Source: Bacillota bacterium (GTDB lineage: Bacteria > Bacillota > Clostridia > Oscillospirales > Ruminococcaceae). From it: 64,000 bases of DNA. A program made the translations under genes and the position numbers. The notes under the pieces were generated by a model, which was given only the letters and a program-made list of their open reading frames with translations, did not search any database and was not told the DNA's origin. This document shows, piece after piece, positions 9,071 to 17,174 of this stretch. Every line of letters starts with the position of its first letter. Position 1 is the first letter of the stretch. The stretch lies in the NCBI GenBank assembly GCA_023396225.1, contig JAEWWT010000024.1, positions 62,001 through 126,000 on the forward strand, written 5' to 3'.

Positions 9071-9727
9071 TTGAACGTACTTAACAATCTGAAAAGAAAA
9101 TTCAGGAACTTTGGAATACCGAACCTGATGTTGTACATTAGTATAGGGCAGGGCATTGTGGCAATGTTTTCGTATCTATTTAGTAACCTGAATCTATCAC
9201 AGCATCTTATTTTTATAAGAGAAAATATCTTTCAAGGTGAGGTTTGGAGAATATTGAGCTTTATCCTTGTTCCACCTCCTATAAGCCTTTTGTTCCTGAT
9301 ATTTGTTCTTGTTTTGTATTATTCTATCGGCAACCAGATGGAGTCAATGTGGGGAACACAGAAATTCACGCTTTATTATCTGATAGGAGTTTTAGGATCA
9401 ATAGTCTGTGGATTTATCTGCGGATATGCAACTGTAACATATCTTAACCTGTCACTATTTTTAGGCTATGCTGTACTTTTTCCAAATGCTGAATTCAGAT
9501 TATATTTTCTGATTCCGATTAAAGTAAAATATCTTGCGTATATAGATGCTGCATTTCTTATTATTAACATGATTTTTGTTCCATTTGCAGACAAAATTGC
9601 AATCCTTGCTGCGTTTGTGAATTTCTTTATTTTCTTCGGCAGAGGTTTTTACAGAAAAATACGAAACAAAATTAGATTTAATAATTTGCGTAGTCAATTC
9701 AATAACAGGAATAAAAGAGAAAGATAA
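9071..9727 (+). CDS. Rhomboid-like integral membrane protein lacking the protease serine
   Basis: This is a multi-pass membrane protein of about 218 residues with six predicted membrane segments and a basic, cytoplasmic C-tail. Its layout and the segment GNQMESMWGTQKFTLYYLIG resemble rhomboid-fold proteins. The position of the catalytic GxSG reads FLGYAVLFPNAEF, and no catalytic histidine is evident, so it is probably a non-proteolytic member of the clan. The TTG start at 9071 was chosen because AGGAGG lies 6 bp upstream. The FLIPIKVKYLAYIDAA motif is typical of this Firmicutes subfamily. The function is unknown. Confidence 0.75.
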   Translation: MNVLNNLKRKFRNFGIPNLMLYISIGQGIVAMFSYLFSNLNLSQHLIFIRENIFQGEVWRILSFILVPPPISLLFLIFVLVLYYSIGNQMESMWGTQKFTLYYLIGVLGSIVCGFICGYATVTYLNLSLFLGYAVLFPNAEFRLYFLIPIKVKYLAYIDAAFLIINMIFVPFADKIAILAAFVNFFIFFGRGFYRKIRNKIRFNNLRSQFNNRNKRER

Positions 9728-9731
9728 AAAT

Positions 9732-9762
9732 AAGGCTGTTTCACATATGTGAAACAGCCTTT
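9732..9762. terminator. Bidirectional intrinsic terminator
   Basis: Perfect stem AAGGCTGTTTCAC / GTGAAACAGCCTT with a short loop. It is followed by TAGTTTTTA on the plus strand and by TATTTTTATC on the minus strand, between two convergent genes. Confidence 0.8.
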
Positions 9763-9787
9763 AGTTTTTACATTAATTAAGACAGAA

Positions 9788-10063
9788 TTATTCCTGCTTC
9801 ATCTTTGCAAAACAGTCACTGCAATATACAGGACGGTCTTCTCTTGGTCTGAAAGGAACTCTTGCAGTCTTTCCGCATGATGCGCATGTAGCTTCATACA
9901 TTTCTCTTTCAGCCTTGTTGTTGTTCTTTCTTGAATCTCTGCAGGACTTGCAGCGCTGTGGTTCATTTACGAAACCTTTCTCTGCATAAAATTCCTGTTC
10001 GCCGGCTGTGAATACGAAATCTGCTCCACATTCCTTGCATACTAATGTCTTGTCTTCAAACAT
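9788..10063 (-). CDS. Zinc-ribbon protein, CxxC-x17-CxxC type
   Basis: This 91-residue soluble protein has two predicted zinc-binding units. The first is CKEC (residues 9-12) with CKSC (38-41), in the zf-trcl/zinc-ribbon arrangement LVCKECGADFVFTAGEQEF. The second is CASC (60-63) with CSDC (81-84), with RVPFRPREDRPVYC between, which matches the CxxC-x17-CxxC family. Members are widespread in Clostridia, and their role is unknown; nucleic acid binding is a guess from the fold. AGGGAAATC precedes the ATG. A tRNA-like sequence lies about 30 bp upstream, possibly within its transcript. Confidence 0.88.
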   Translation of the reverse strand: MFEDKTLVCKECGADFVFTAGEQEFYAEKGFVNEPQRCKSCRDSRKNNNKAEREMYEATCASCGKTARVPFRPREDRPVYCSDCFAKMKQE

Positions 10064-10090
10064 TTTGATTTCCCTCGCTTATTAATATTT

Positions 10091-10163
10091 TGGACCTGAG
10101 GACGGATTCGCACCGACACCTTTGCCTTTGACAAACAACGCTCTTTATTAAGCTACTTGGCCA
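10091..10163 (-). pseudogene. Degenerate tRNA-like sequence
   Basis: Read on the minus strand, this 73-nt stretch has the layout of a tRNA. A D-arm (TAGCTT...AGAGC) is followed by an anticodon-arm-like TTGTT...GGCAA. It ends with a T-arm whose loop is TGCGAAT and a terminal CCA. It departs from a working tRNA: there is no GG in the D-loop, T55 is G, the T-stem has a mismatch, the acceptor stem pairs poorly, and the putative position 33 is G. It lies between the sigma-H-like gene and the zinc-ribbon gene on the same strand. It is either a decayed tRNA or a tRNA-mimicking leader. Confidence 0.4.
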
Positions 10164-10178
10164 TATTATTATGAATAC

Positions 10179-10781
10179 CTAAGATGCAAAATGATTTGGA
10201 CTTAATAAAGCCCGTAATTTCTTCTTCACACGAAATACTGCATTATCAACCGATTTAAAACTGATTCCAAGTTTTTCAGATATCTCATTATAAGACATAT
10301 CGTCAAGATACAGCTTGAAAACCTCCCATTCCTTTTCGCTGAGCAGCGATGAAATCTTTTCATAGATTTCAGAAACAGATTCTTTTTCAAGACATATCAA
10401 CTCAGGAGTGATATTATCCTCTTCATCAACACAGTCAGATTCAGTAACATCTTCAATAATGTTCCTGCTTTTTGCTGCTGCATTTTTCATCCGGTTAGTA
10501 ATACATACATCACAGTATGATGAGAATTTCGCGTTCCGGGTTTTGTCAAAAGTTCCTGCTGCCTTTAACAGGGCAAGCAATCCTTCTTGCGTTAAATCCT
10601 CAGAGTCAAGATAATTACCTGAATAAAAATATGACTTTTTCCAGATAAGCTTGACATAACGTGAAATCAAAACCGAAACAGCTGCACTGTTTTCCTCGCA
10701 TAAAGATACAAGTTCTTCATCAGGCAAGCTATCAAGACTGCCAGAAACGGAGCAGTTCGTTAGTCGGTTACTCCGAAACAT
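10179..10781 (-). CDS. RNA polymerase sigma factor of the sigma-H type
   Basis: This sigma-70 family factor has about 200 residues, with region 2 (DSEDLTQEGLLALLKAAGTFD) binding core polymerase and the -10 element, and a C-terminal region 4 helix-turn-helix (MSYNEISEKLGISFKSVDNAVFRVKKKL). The YLDDMSYNEIS...KSVDNA pattern matches B. subtilis SigH, which drives the transition to sporulation. The start at 10781 has GGTGG 7 bp upstream; an ATG seven codons earlier has no ribosome binding site. A consensus-like promoter lies 40-70 bp upstream. Whether it is the true sigma-H ortholog is inference. Confidence 0.8.
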   Translation of the reverse strand: MFRSNRLTNCSVSGSLDSLPDEELVSLCEENSAAVSVLISRYVKLIWKKSYFYSGNYLDSEDLTQEGLLALLKAAGTFDKTRNAKFSSYCDVCITNRMKNAAAKSRNIIEDVTESDCVDEEDNITPELICLEKESVSEIYEKISSLLSEKEWEVFKLYLDDMSYNEISEKLGISFKSVDNAVFRVKKKLRALLSPNHFAS

Positions 10782-10819
10782 AGCCTTCCCACCATTCAAC
10801 ATAGGTATGCAATATATTT

Positions 10820-10848
10820 ATTGTAATCTTAAGTTGACTATTTGTCAA
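10820..10848 (-). promoter_or_regulatory. Sigma-A-type promoter of the sigma-H-like gene with palindromic -35
   Basis: TTGACA, 17 bp, TACAAT on the minus strand. The -35 lies in a dyad TTGAC-tattt-GTCAA (10834-10848), which could be an operator. Confidence 0.6.
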
Positions 10849-10929
10849 GAGAAATTTAATAACTTATTATGGGAGGTTATTTTTTTGTCATAAAGTTACT
10901 TTAAAATACGTGAATTTTTGTATAATATG

Positions 10930-12297
10930 CTATCTTGTTACATTTCTGTAAGTGCTGTCTTTTAATATTCTTCTGAATGCAAACACGCTTTTAAGTGGTT
11001 CATCTATTTTAAGAGCGGCATAAACAGCAAGAATCGGGGCATGAAATATAAAGCCTGTTATCATCCCAACCGGTAAGGCAATACACCACAAGCATACAGC
11101 TTCGAGCTTGAGAGTGAATTTAGTATCTCCTGCGCCTCGGAGAACGCCAACAATTGATATTGCTGAAATTGAAACAAAAAATACAAAAACAGAAGTTATT
11201 ATAAGCAGATCCTGTGTAAGTATTCTTGATGCTTCGTCAATATTGTACAGCATTACAAATGGTTTCCTTAACTGGAAAACTACAACAGAACTTATAAGTC
11301 CAAGCAGAACTGATAACAGTGAAATTGTCCATGCAGAATTTTTTGCACCCTCAAGGTCGTTCTCACCAATTTTTTTACCTACTACGATTGCAGCAGCATT
11401 TGCAACTCCCATAATTACAATAGTAGAAAGCTGCTGTAAAACGCTTGCTATAGCATTTGCAGATATTATTTCTGTGCTGAGCTGACCGAGAATTGCAGAC
11501 TGACAGGATATGCCCAATGCCCACATCAGTTCATTTGCAACTACAGGAAGACTTATTTTCATTAGGTCACTGCTCAGCTGTTTATCCCATTTAAAAATGT
11601 ATTTTAACTTGAACTGCAAACGCTTGTCAATTAATAGAGCAAATACGGCTGTAATTATGAAATCTACAATTCTTGCAATAAGGGTAGCGAGTGCTGCTCC
11701 ACGGATTCCCATAGCCTCTGAACCAAGATTTCCGAAAATAAATACCCAGTTAAGAAACACATTGATGAAAAAGCTTACTAAGCTTGTAAGCGTTGAAATC
11801 TTGACTATTTCCACGCTCCTGATACTATTTTGGAATGTCATTGAAAGACCAAAGAAGAAATATCCAAGACTGACTATACGAAGATAGTCAACAGATTCAG
11901 AAAGAATAAGCTGTCCTTTTGCTTCAGAAATATCAATGTAGATACCCATTATTTGTTCGGGGAATAGTTGTACTGTCAGTGTTAGCAGAAGTGAAATTAT
12001 TATACTGATTTTTAGAACCATGCCAATAATTTTTCGTATAGTTTCAACATCTTTTTTACCCCAGTACTGCGCGGCAAGCACACATGCTCCTCCTGCAAGC
12101 CCAAAATTGAAAAGAGTAAAGATGAATTGGGGCTGGTTTGCCTGTGAACAGGCAGAAATCTGTATGTCTGAAATCTGTCCGAGCATGAATGTATCAGTCA
12201 TTGATACGCCGAAGTTTATTAATTCTTTTAGTGCTATTGGAATTGTTATTGCAAAAAGCATTGAATAAAAAGCTCGTTCCTTAACTATTTTCCTCAT
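10930..12297 (-). CDS. MATE family multidrug/metabolite efflux transporter
   Basis: This is a 455-residue inner-membrane antiporter with twelve predicted membrane segments in two homologous six-helix halves, the normal MATE size. The N-terminal half contains the family pattern ALKELINFGVSMTDTFMLGQ and a second-helix region ending AAQYWGKKD. The second half repeats it (PVVANELMWALGISCQSAILGQLS). Substrate is not predictable; cation-coupled drug export is the usual assignment. It stands alone: the gene upstream ends with a terminator at 12315-12350, and the sigma-H-like gene follows after 100 bp. No dedicated regulator is adjacent. Confidence 0.9.
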   Translation of the reverse strand: MRKIVKERAFYSMLFAITIPIALKELINFGVSMTDTFMLGQISDIQISACSQANQPQFIFTLFNFGLAGGACVLAAQYWGKKDVETIRKIIGMVLKISIIISLLLTLTVQLFPEQIMGIYIDISEAKGQLILSESVDYLRIVSLGYFFFGLSMTFQNSIRSVEIVKISTLTSLVSFFINVFLNWVFIFGNLGSEAMGIRGAALATLIARIVDFIITAVFALLIDKRLQFKLKYIFKWDKQLSSDLMKISLPVVANELMWALGISCQSAILGQLSTEIISANAIASVLQQLSTIVIMGVANAAAIVVGKKIGENDLEGAKNSAWTISLLSVLLGLISSVVVFQLRKPFVMLYNIDEASRILTQDLLIITSVFVFFVSISAISIVGVLRGAGDTKFTLKLEAVCLWCIALPVGMITGFIFHAPILAVYAALKIDEPLKSVFAFRRILKDSTYRNVTR

Positions 12298-12314
12298 TAG
12301 TCCCTCACAAAAAA

Positions 12315-12350
12315 ATAAATTATGGGCAGAAGTTCCAGCCCATAATTTAT
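12315..12350 (-). terminator. Intrinsic terminator after the fumarase beta-like gene
   Basis: 13-bp stem ATAAATTATGGGC / GCCCATAATTTAT followed on the minus strand by TTTTTTTG, immediately upstream of the MATE gene. Confidence 0.85.
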
Positions 12351-12363
12351 TATGTTTAAAAAA

Positions 12364-12915
12364 TTATTGTTTATAAAAATTCCTGCCGTAAGAAAAAATA
12401 TCGCCGCCGTCGCAGTCGTTTGCTACTGTAACAGGAAATTTTTCAATATAAAGTCGTTTTAACGATTCGCATCCGAGTTCTTCAAATGCAATGACCTCAC
12501 AGCTTTTTATGCAACTTGAAGCAAGTGCACCCGCACCACCAATAGCACAGAAATAAACTGCCTTGTTTCTGACAATAGCATCCTGCACTTCAGCACTTCG
12601 TTCGCCTTTACCAATCATAGCGCATAGTCCTAGGTCAAGAAGCCTTGGTGCAAAATTATCCATTCTGCCAGATGTCGTAGGCCCGCATGAACCAACAGCC
12701 TTTCCTTCGGGAGCGGCAGTAGGTCCAGCATAATAAATAACTGCATCCTTTATGCTGACAGGAAGTTCGGCCCCCTCATCAAGCAATGAATTTAGTTTTT
12801 TATGAACAGCATCTCTTGCAGTAAATATGTATCCGGTAAGCAGAACTTTGTCACCTATTTTAAGCTTATCACAGTATGATCTGAGTTCTGATGTAGTAAT
12901 TTCGTATACAGCCAT
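12364..12915 (-). CDS. Class I fumarate hydratase (or tartrate dehydratase) beta subunit
   Basis: This is the C-terminal (beta) module of iron-sulfur class I fumarases, which interconvert fumarate and malate together with an alpha subunit that holds the [4Fe-4S] cluster. It has 183 residues, normal for the separate beta subunit. Family marks are GDKVLLTGYIFTARDAVHKK (about 21-40), YYAGPTAAPEGKAVGSCGPTTSGRMD, MIGKGERS, and CAIGGAGALAS. The alpha subunit is not next to it, which is unusual since the two are commonly adjacent. Instead it follows a DivIVA-like gene by 3 bp. Tartrate dehydratase beta is the main alternative. Confidence 0.88.
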   Translation of the reverse strand: MAVYEITTSELRSYCDKLKIGDKVLLTGYIFTARDAVHKKLNSLLDEGAELPVSIKDAVIYYAGPTAAPEGKAVGSCGPTTSGRMDNFAPRLLDLGLCAMIGKGERSAEVQDAIVRNKAVYFCAIGGAGALASSCIKSCEVIAFEELGCESLKRLYIEKFPVTVANDCDGGDIFSYGRNFYKQ

Positions 12916-12918
12916 AGT

Positions 12919-14013
12919 TTACATCATGTCTGAAAGCTTGATATGACCAGGCATTAATTCATCATCATATGCTGTTTCTTGAGAATATTCGGAAGACGGC
13001 GCCTTATTTGCTTCAGCTTCAATTGCCTTAGCCATATTTTCGATTTCACTCATATCAAAGCCAAAGTTTGAAAGCTTTGGAGCTGTCTTTGCAGTCTGTG
13101 GTGCCTGTGGTGCCTGTGGGGCAACAGCCGACTTAGGAGCAGCAGGAGCCGGTGCTGGAGCTGGCTTTGGAGCTGCAACAGCAGGTTTAGGATTTGAAAT
13201 GGATTTCGAAGAATTACCAGTTGTGCTTGGAACACTGCCCTTCTGAATCGAACCCTGAGTTGTATCAATAAGATTAGCTGCTTTATCAAGAGTATCAAGG
13301 CTTTCGCTTGAGAACATTTCAAGCACTTGCTTGAGCTTTGCAATGTTGCTCTGGATATCATTGATATCAGCAGAAACTGATGTCTTTATAACTTCCGCAG
13401 CAGCGCGCATTTCTGAAGATTTATCTTCAGCGTCAGTAAGAATTCTGTTAGCCTTGTCATCTGCATTCTTAACAATAGTTGATGCCTTACTATTAGCGTC
13501 ATCAACAACTTGATTTGCAAGCTTCTTAGCATCTTCATCCATTTTCTTGGCGTTTTCCTTAGCCTGTGAAACAATGGTGTTGGCTGTCTTTTGAGCTTCA
13601 ATAAATACATTGCTGAGGTCAACAGCACTGTGATCTACAGCCCCGCCACCTGAAACAATCTTATTCTTAGCTTCCTGAAGTTGATCTTCAAGTTCGCTTG
13701 TTCTCTTTTTAAGCTCCTCAATTTCGTTGTTTTTGGTTGCCAGTTCATCTTCTGCGCTCTTAAGCTGAAGTTTAAGAGAATTATTGTTTGTCTGAATTTC
13801 TGTAATTTTATTTTTATCGGCTGCAAGAAGTTCCTCATATTTTGAGGCAGTTTCTCCGTCAGTTCCACCGCTGCTTTCAAGCAGAGCTCTCTTTTCATCA
13901 AGTTCAGCCTCTAATGTATAAATTTTAGTGTTTAATTCATCTACATATGCTAAAACGTCTTTTTTATCGAATCCGCCAAAGCTAACCGTTTTTAAGAAGC
14001 CTGTACCGTCCAT
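12919..14013 (-). CDS. DivIVA-like coiled-coil protein
   Basis: This is a predicted cytoplasmic coiled-coil protein of 364 residues. The N-terminus TVSFGGFDKKDVLAYVDEL (about 8-26) is the DivIVA membrane-curvature-binding type domain. A long coiled coil follows (about 30-110), then a second helical region rich in Ala/Asp/Lys (about 130-245), a Pro/Ala-rich linker (about 265-320), and a short acidic tail ending in HIKLSDMM. The start at 14013 has GGAGG 8 bp upstream. DivIVA proteins organise cell poles, division or sporulation septa; the exact role here is inference. It overlaps no neighbour but is 3 bp from the fumarase beta-like gene. Confidence 0.75.
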   Translation of the reverse strand: MDGTGFLKTVSFGGFDKKDVLAYVDELNTKIYTLEAELDEKRALLESSGGTDGETASKYEELLAADKNKITEIQTNNNSLKLQLKSAEDELATKNNEIEELKKRTSELEDQLQEAKNKIVSGGGAVDHSAVDLSNVFIEAQKTANTIVSQAKENAKKMDEDAKKLANQVVDDANSKASTIVKNADDKANRILTDAEDKSSEMRAAAEVIKTSVSADINDIQSNIAKLKQVLEMFSSESLDTLDKAANLIDTTQGSIQKGSVPSTTGNSSKSISNPKPAVAAPKPAPAPAPAAPKSAVAPQAPQAPQTAKTAPKLSNFGFDMSEIENMAKAIEAEANKAPSSEYSQETAYDDELMPGHIKLSDMM

Positions 14014-14207
14014 TGTGAATACCTCCATATTCATATTTTAATACTTATTAAGTATAACATATATAGTCAATTTTCACAAGGGAATTTTAGAAATATTTCT
14101 TCACAAAAAAAAACAAAGTTATTTATTAATTTGTTACAATTATTATTGCTTATTATTATATGAAATTTACATATATGTATATGTGACTTATATAATAATA
14201 CAAAAAA

Positions 14208-14256
14208 ATGTATATAATTACAGCATATTTTCTAGTTTTTCTGTAATTATATACAT
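14208..14256 (-). terminator. Intrinsic terminator after spoIIR
   Basis: Perfect 16-bp stem ATGTATATAATTACAG with its complement around a 17-base loop, followed on the minus strand by TTTTTTTG. It starts 6 bp after the spoIIR stop. Confidence 0.8.
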
Positions 14257-14261
14257 TATAA

Positions 14262-14921
14262 TTATTTTTTCTGCACAGCAATTTCTGCGTTTTCTGTATT
14301 CTTTCCGTTATCATCTGTCAATTTACTGACTAAATCAACAAAGTAAAACCTTACCTCATAATTTTCAGGATTCTGAAGCATATCAACTTCTTCTTTAGTT
14401 AGAATATCTCCATACTCCTCAAGAATTTCTTCAGTGTTTGTTACAGCAGGCAGGCACAGCGGAGGAAACATTACGCACCACCAGTTATGTCCTTTTGCTT
14501 CACCGATTGTAATTCTCAAAGCAGAATAATTACCCTGTGGCATTGTTATATCTTCATATATTTTTTTATCGAAATACATTTCAGTTATTTCACATTTTAC
14601 ACTGTATGAATAACCGTTCTCTGCAATAGTTTTTTTCGCAATCTGGTTTAGTTCGTTCATGTGCTGTTCTACAGTATTGATTGTTTCTTCCTTTGACATC
14701 GATTCGTCAAAAAGATAAGATGTATTCTTAAGTACAGCATCACGGACTTTAAGTTTTAACTCCTGATCTTCATTACTGTCGGAGTTGGCAAGTATATGAA
14801 GTCGGAAAACATTATCGGTAATTTCATTGTAGTTTTCATCAAATGAGCAAAATCCACTTAAAATAATTGTGATCAGCATTCCTGTCAGCAAAGCAAGTTC
14901 AATATTCTGTATCTTTTTCAT
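14262..14921 (-). CDS. spoIIR: Stage II sporulation protein R (SpoIIR)
   Basis: SpoIIR is made in the forespore, is exported across the septum, and triggers SpoIIGA to process pro-sigma-E in the mother cell. The 219-residue protein starts with a signal/anchor segment (NIELALLTGMLITIILSGF, about 5-23), then the family core: VFRLHILANSDSNEDQELKLKVRDAVL (about 38-64) and GEAKGHNWWCVMFPPLC (about 140-156). The start at 14921 has AAAGGGTG about 8 bp upstream. In B. subtilis the gene is sigma-F-dependent; I could not identify a convincing sigma-F promoter. Its presence supports a sporulation-capable lineage. Confidence 0.92.
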   Translation of the reverse strand: MKKIQNIELALLTGMLITIILSGFCSFDENYNEITDNVFRLHILANSDSNEDQELKLKVRDAVLKNTSYLFDESMSKEETINTVEQHMNELNQIAKKTIAENGYSYSVKCEITEMYFDKKIYEDITMPQGNYSALRITIGEAKGHNWWCVMFPPLCLPAVTNTEEILEEYGDILTKEEVDMLQNPENYEVRFYFVDLVSKLTDDNGKNTENAEIAVQKK

Positions 14922-14996
14922 GTCAGCACACCCTTTCATTGGGAGTGTTGACAATAATTAAAAGTTTATACGTATAATATGATTTTTTGTACAAAT

Positions 14997-15031
14997 AATA
15001 ACAGATTGACCACTATAGTCAATCTGTTATT
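14997..15031 (-). terminator. Intrinsic terminator after the DUF4097 gene
   Basis: 14-bp stem AATAACAGATTGAC / GTCAATCTGTTATT with a 7-base loop; the minus strand continues with ATTTGTAC, so the U-run is weak. Confidence 0.6.
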
Positions 15032-15082
15032 ACAAAATATGTTTAAGAAGGATTTGTCAATTATTAATCAAGTATTTTCTCA

Positions 15083-16516
15083 TCATTCATATTGATAGGA
15101 TACTGAATTGGCAGTATACTGAATATCAACATTGATAGAACCTGAAACTGTTTCTGCTTTCAGTTCAACAGAACCATTGCCGATTTTCTTTTTAACCTCT
15201 CTATCTTTTTCGCCAAAAAATGTATAAATAGAACCGCTTACAGTAGTTGCATCAAATTCAACATCACTATTTTCAGGAATGCTGATGTTGAGTGATCCGC
15301 TTGTTGTTGAGAAATCAGAGTCTTCAGTAAGAGCGTCACAGAAATAGTAAACACTTCCGGAAACAGATTCTATATTTGCTCCGCCTTTGCTTTCAGTTAT
15401 CTGAATTTCCCCACTGATTGAATTTGCAGTTACAATACCATCAGCTTTTGTGAGATTGATATATCCGGTTGTAGTTCCAAGACTTATCTTATCGTTTCCG
15501 CCAATAATATCCATACTGCCGCTAATTGAATTTGCTTCAATCTTACCTTTTATATCCTGAAGATGAATATCTCCGCTTGCTGTCTGAGCGTTGGTTTTGT
15601 CTGATGTGATATTTGATGCAAATATAGAACCACTTATAGTAGATGCATTAAGAGATTTTGAAGTTAATTTTGAAAGTTCAATATTTCCGCTTGTTGTCTC
15701 AAGTTCGAGTTCATTTGCATTAAGAACTATATCGTTCGAAAAGATTATTTGTCCCGAAATAGTTGAAATTTCAAAATTCTTGTTAGCAACTTCATAGAAT
15801 GAAGCAGGGGCATATATTTCAATGTAGCTTGTCCTAAATCCCGTGCCGAAATTAAGGATAGAAGCTATATTATCAGTTTTTTTAATAGCAAGCTTATTGC
15901 CGTCTAAGCTAATTTTTGCAAGTTCATTTTCACCGTCCATATTGTTTGAATATTCACGTATTTCAATTTGGCCGCTTTCACTGGTAAAGAAGTTGATACT
16001 GTCATATTCTACTGATATGTCCATATCTTTTATATCTGCAGCAGGAAATGTTGTTGTATTTACTAATGAAACATCATCAGAATAATCATAATAGCTTTCT
16101 TCAAGAGTGAAAAATGGAGGGCGGTTCGGTCCATGAAAATGAATGCCGTTTGTTTCTTTGATTCCAATTAATCCCGTGAGTATATAACATAAAATAAGCG
16201 GCCATGTAAGCAGAAGATGCTTTTTCTTTTTTTTGTTTGCAGGGATGGCAGGTGCAAGTATCTGAACTTCCGGCTCATGTTTTACTTGGTGAACCCCATA
16301 ACCCTCTTTATCAAGTCCCTCAAAAATGGCTGGAACATTAGAAACAGACCTTACTACTATGTTCATAGCAGTCTGAGGATCAGTTCCCTCAGCAACTAGT
16401 TCATCATATTTGTCTGATAAGGTCTGAAAAATTTGCCCTTTACGTTCTGCAGCTTTGGCAGTATGAGGGGCATCCTGGAATAAATTATCCAAGTAAACCC
16501 TGAGTTGTTCTTTCAT
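15083..16516 (-). CDS. Membrane-anchored DUF4097 (putative adhesin-like beta-helix) protein
   Basis: This 477-residue protein has three parts. Residues about 1-75 form a helical HAAS/DUF1700-type cytoplasmic domain, followed by a lysine-rich stretch and one membrane segment (LLLTWPLILCYILTGLIGI, about 100-118). The rest is a DUF4097 repeat domain, visible as recurring TISGSI, TTSGNI, SISGEI and TVSGSI units every 18-25 residues, which suggests an extracellular right-handed beta-helix. The start at 16516 has GGGGG 6 bp upstream. Such proteins often pair with PadR-type regulators; none is adjacent here. It has an exact consensus promoter (16565-16593). Function is unknown, probably envelope sensing. 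Confidence 0.82.
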   Translation of the reverse strand: MKEQLRVYLDNLFQDAPHTAKAAERKGQIFQTLSDKYDELVAEGTDPQTAMNIVVRSVSNVPAIFEGLDKEGYGVHQVKHEPEVQILAPAIPANKKKKKHLLLTWPLILCYILTGLIGIKETNGIHFHGPNRPPFFTLEESYYDYSDDVSLVNTTTFPAADIKDMDISVEYDSINFFTSESGQIEIREYSNNMDGENELAKISLDGNKLAIKKTDNIASILNFGTGFRTSYIEIYAPASFYEVANKNFEISTISGQIIFSNDIVLNANELELETTSGNIELSKLTSKSLNASTISGSIFASNITSDKTNAQTASGDIHLQDIKGKIEANSISGSMDIIGGNDKISLGTTTGYINLTKADGIVTANSISGEIQITESKGGANIESVSGSVYYFCDALTEDSDFSTTSGSLNISIPENSDVEFDATTVSGSIYTFFGEKDREVKKKIGNGSVELKAETVSGSINVDIQYTANSVSYQYE

Positions 16517-16564
16517 ATGTATCCCCCGTAGCATATATGTAATATCAGTTTATGTTCTGATAAT

Positions 16565-16593
16565 ATTATACAATATATATTATAACCTGTCAA
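16565..16593 (-). promoter_or_regulatory. Consensus sigma-A promoter of the DUF4097 gene
   Basis: TTGACA, exactly 17 bp, TATAAT on the minus strand, about 50 bp upstream of the start codon. Confidence 0.8.
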
Positions 16594-16676
16594 TAACAAA
16601 AATACTACTTTTAATTATTTGTTACAAATAACAAATAAAAGTCAATATTTCGTGCAATTTTTGAAATTAAAAAAAT

Positions 16677-16706
16677 AACCGATGCCTATATTTCAAGACA
16701 TCGGTT
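16677..16706 (-). terminator. Intrinsic terminator after DUF1540 gene
   Basis: AACCGATG / CATCGGTT stem with 14-base loop, followed on the minus strand by ATTTTTTTAA. Confidence 0.8.
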
Positions 16707-16722
16707 AAGAAGATGCAAGTTT

Positions 16723-16884
16723 TTAGCTCTTCTGGGCAAATGACATACAGTCTGTACATTCAGGAACAGTTGGGTTAGATTCATGTGTTCCTACTTTAAT
16801 AGTATTAAGAGTACAGTAATGTTCTGAGCCGAGATTGTACTTACAGTTCGTAACATCACACTGAATAGAACTATTCTTTGTCAT
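16723..16884 (-). CDS. DUF1540 small cysteine-rich protein (53 aa)
   Basis: This short gene encodes 53 residues. It has four cysteines in the DUF1540 spacing: C9-D-V-T-N-C14-K-Y-N near the N-terminus, HYC24, and the C-terminal PEC43TDC46 pair. GGAG lies 7 bp before the ATG and a strong terminator follows. Many DUF1540 proteins in spore-formers are small, metal-binding-looking and of unknown function. A 13-bp palindrome GCGGAATTTCCGC sits about 18 bp upstream of the start and may be an operator. Confidence 0.8.
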   Translation of the reverse strand: MTKNSSIQCDVTNCKYNLGSEHYCTLNTIKVGTHESNPTVPECTDCMSFAQKS

Positions 16885-17174
16885 AACGATTCTCCATTCT
16901 TAGGCGGAATTTCCGCATATTTTATCTTAACATATTAACATAACAAAAATTGAAAAGATAACAGCCGGCAGAAAAATTAAATGCAGCGTTTTATTAAAAC
17001 GTTACGGTTAATCACATCTGTGGCAGTAATATTATATGTTGAAGCTCTGAAATAATAACAGTTAAATATGTGAAAAATAATCGGATATTGTTGCTTTTGT
17101 GTTTAAAATATGATATTATTAATAAAATAAGAATTAAAACTAATAATAAGTAAATAGTTTCTGGTGGTGATAAT

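Noticed and set aside
10091..10163. Functional tRNA (for example Asp, from a GTC in the middle)
   Set aside because: With that anticodon the stem does not pair, the acceptor stem is poor and the D-loop lacks GG; it is listed as degenerate instead.
16985..17010. Palindrome CGTTTTATTAAAACG as a terminator
   Set aside because: It has no U-run and no gene ending next to it; it is left as an unassigned AT-rich dyad upstream of cca.
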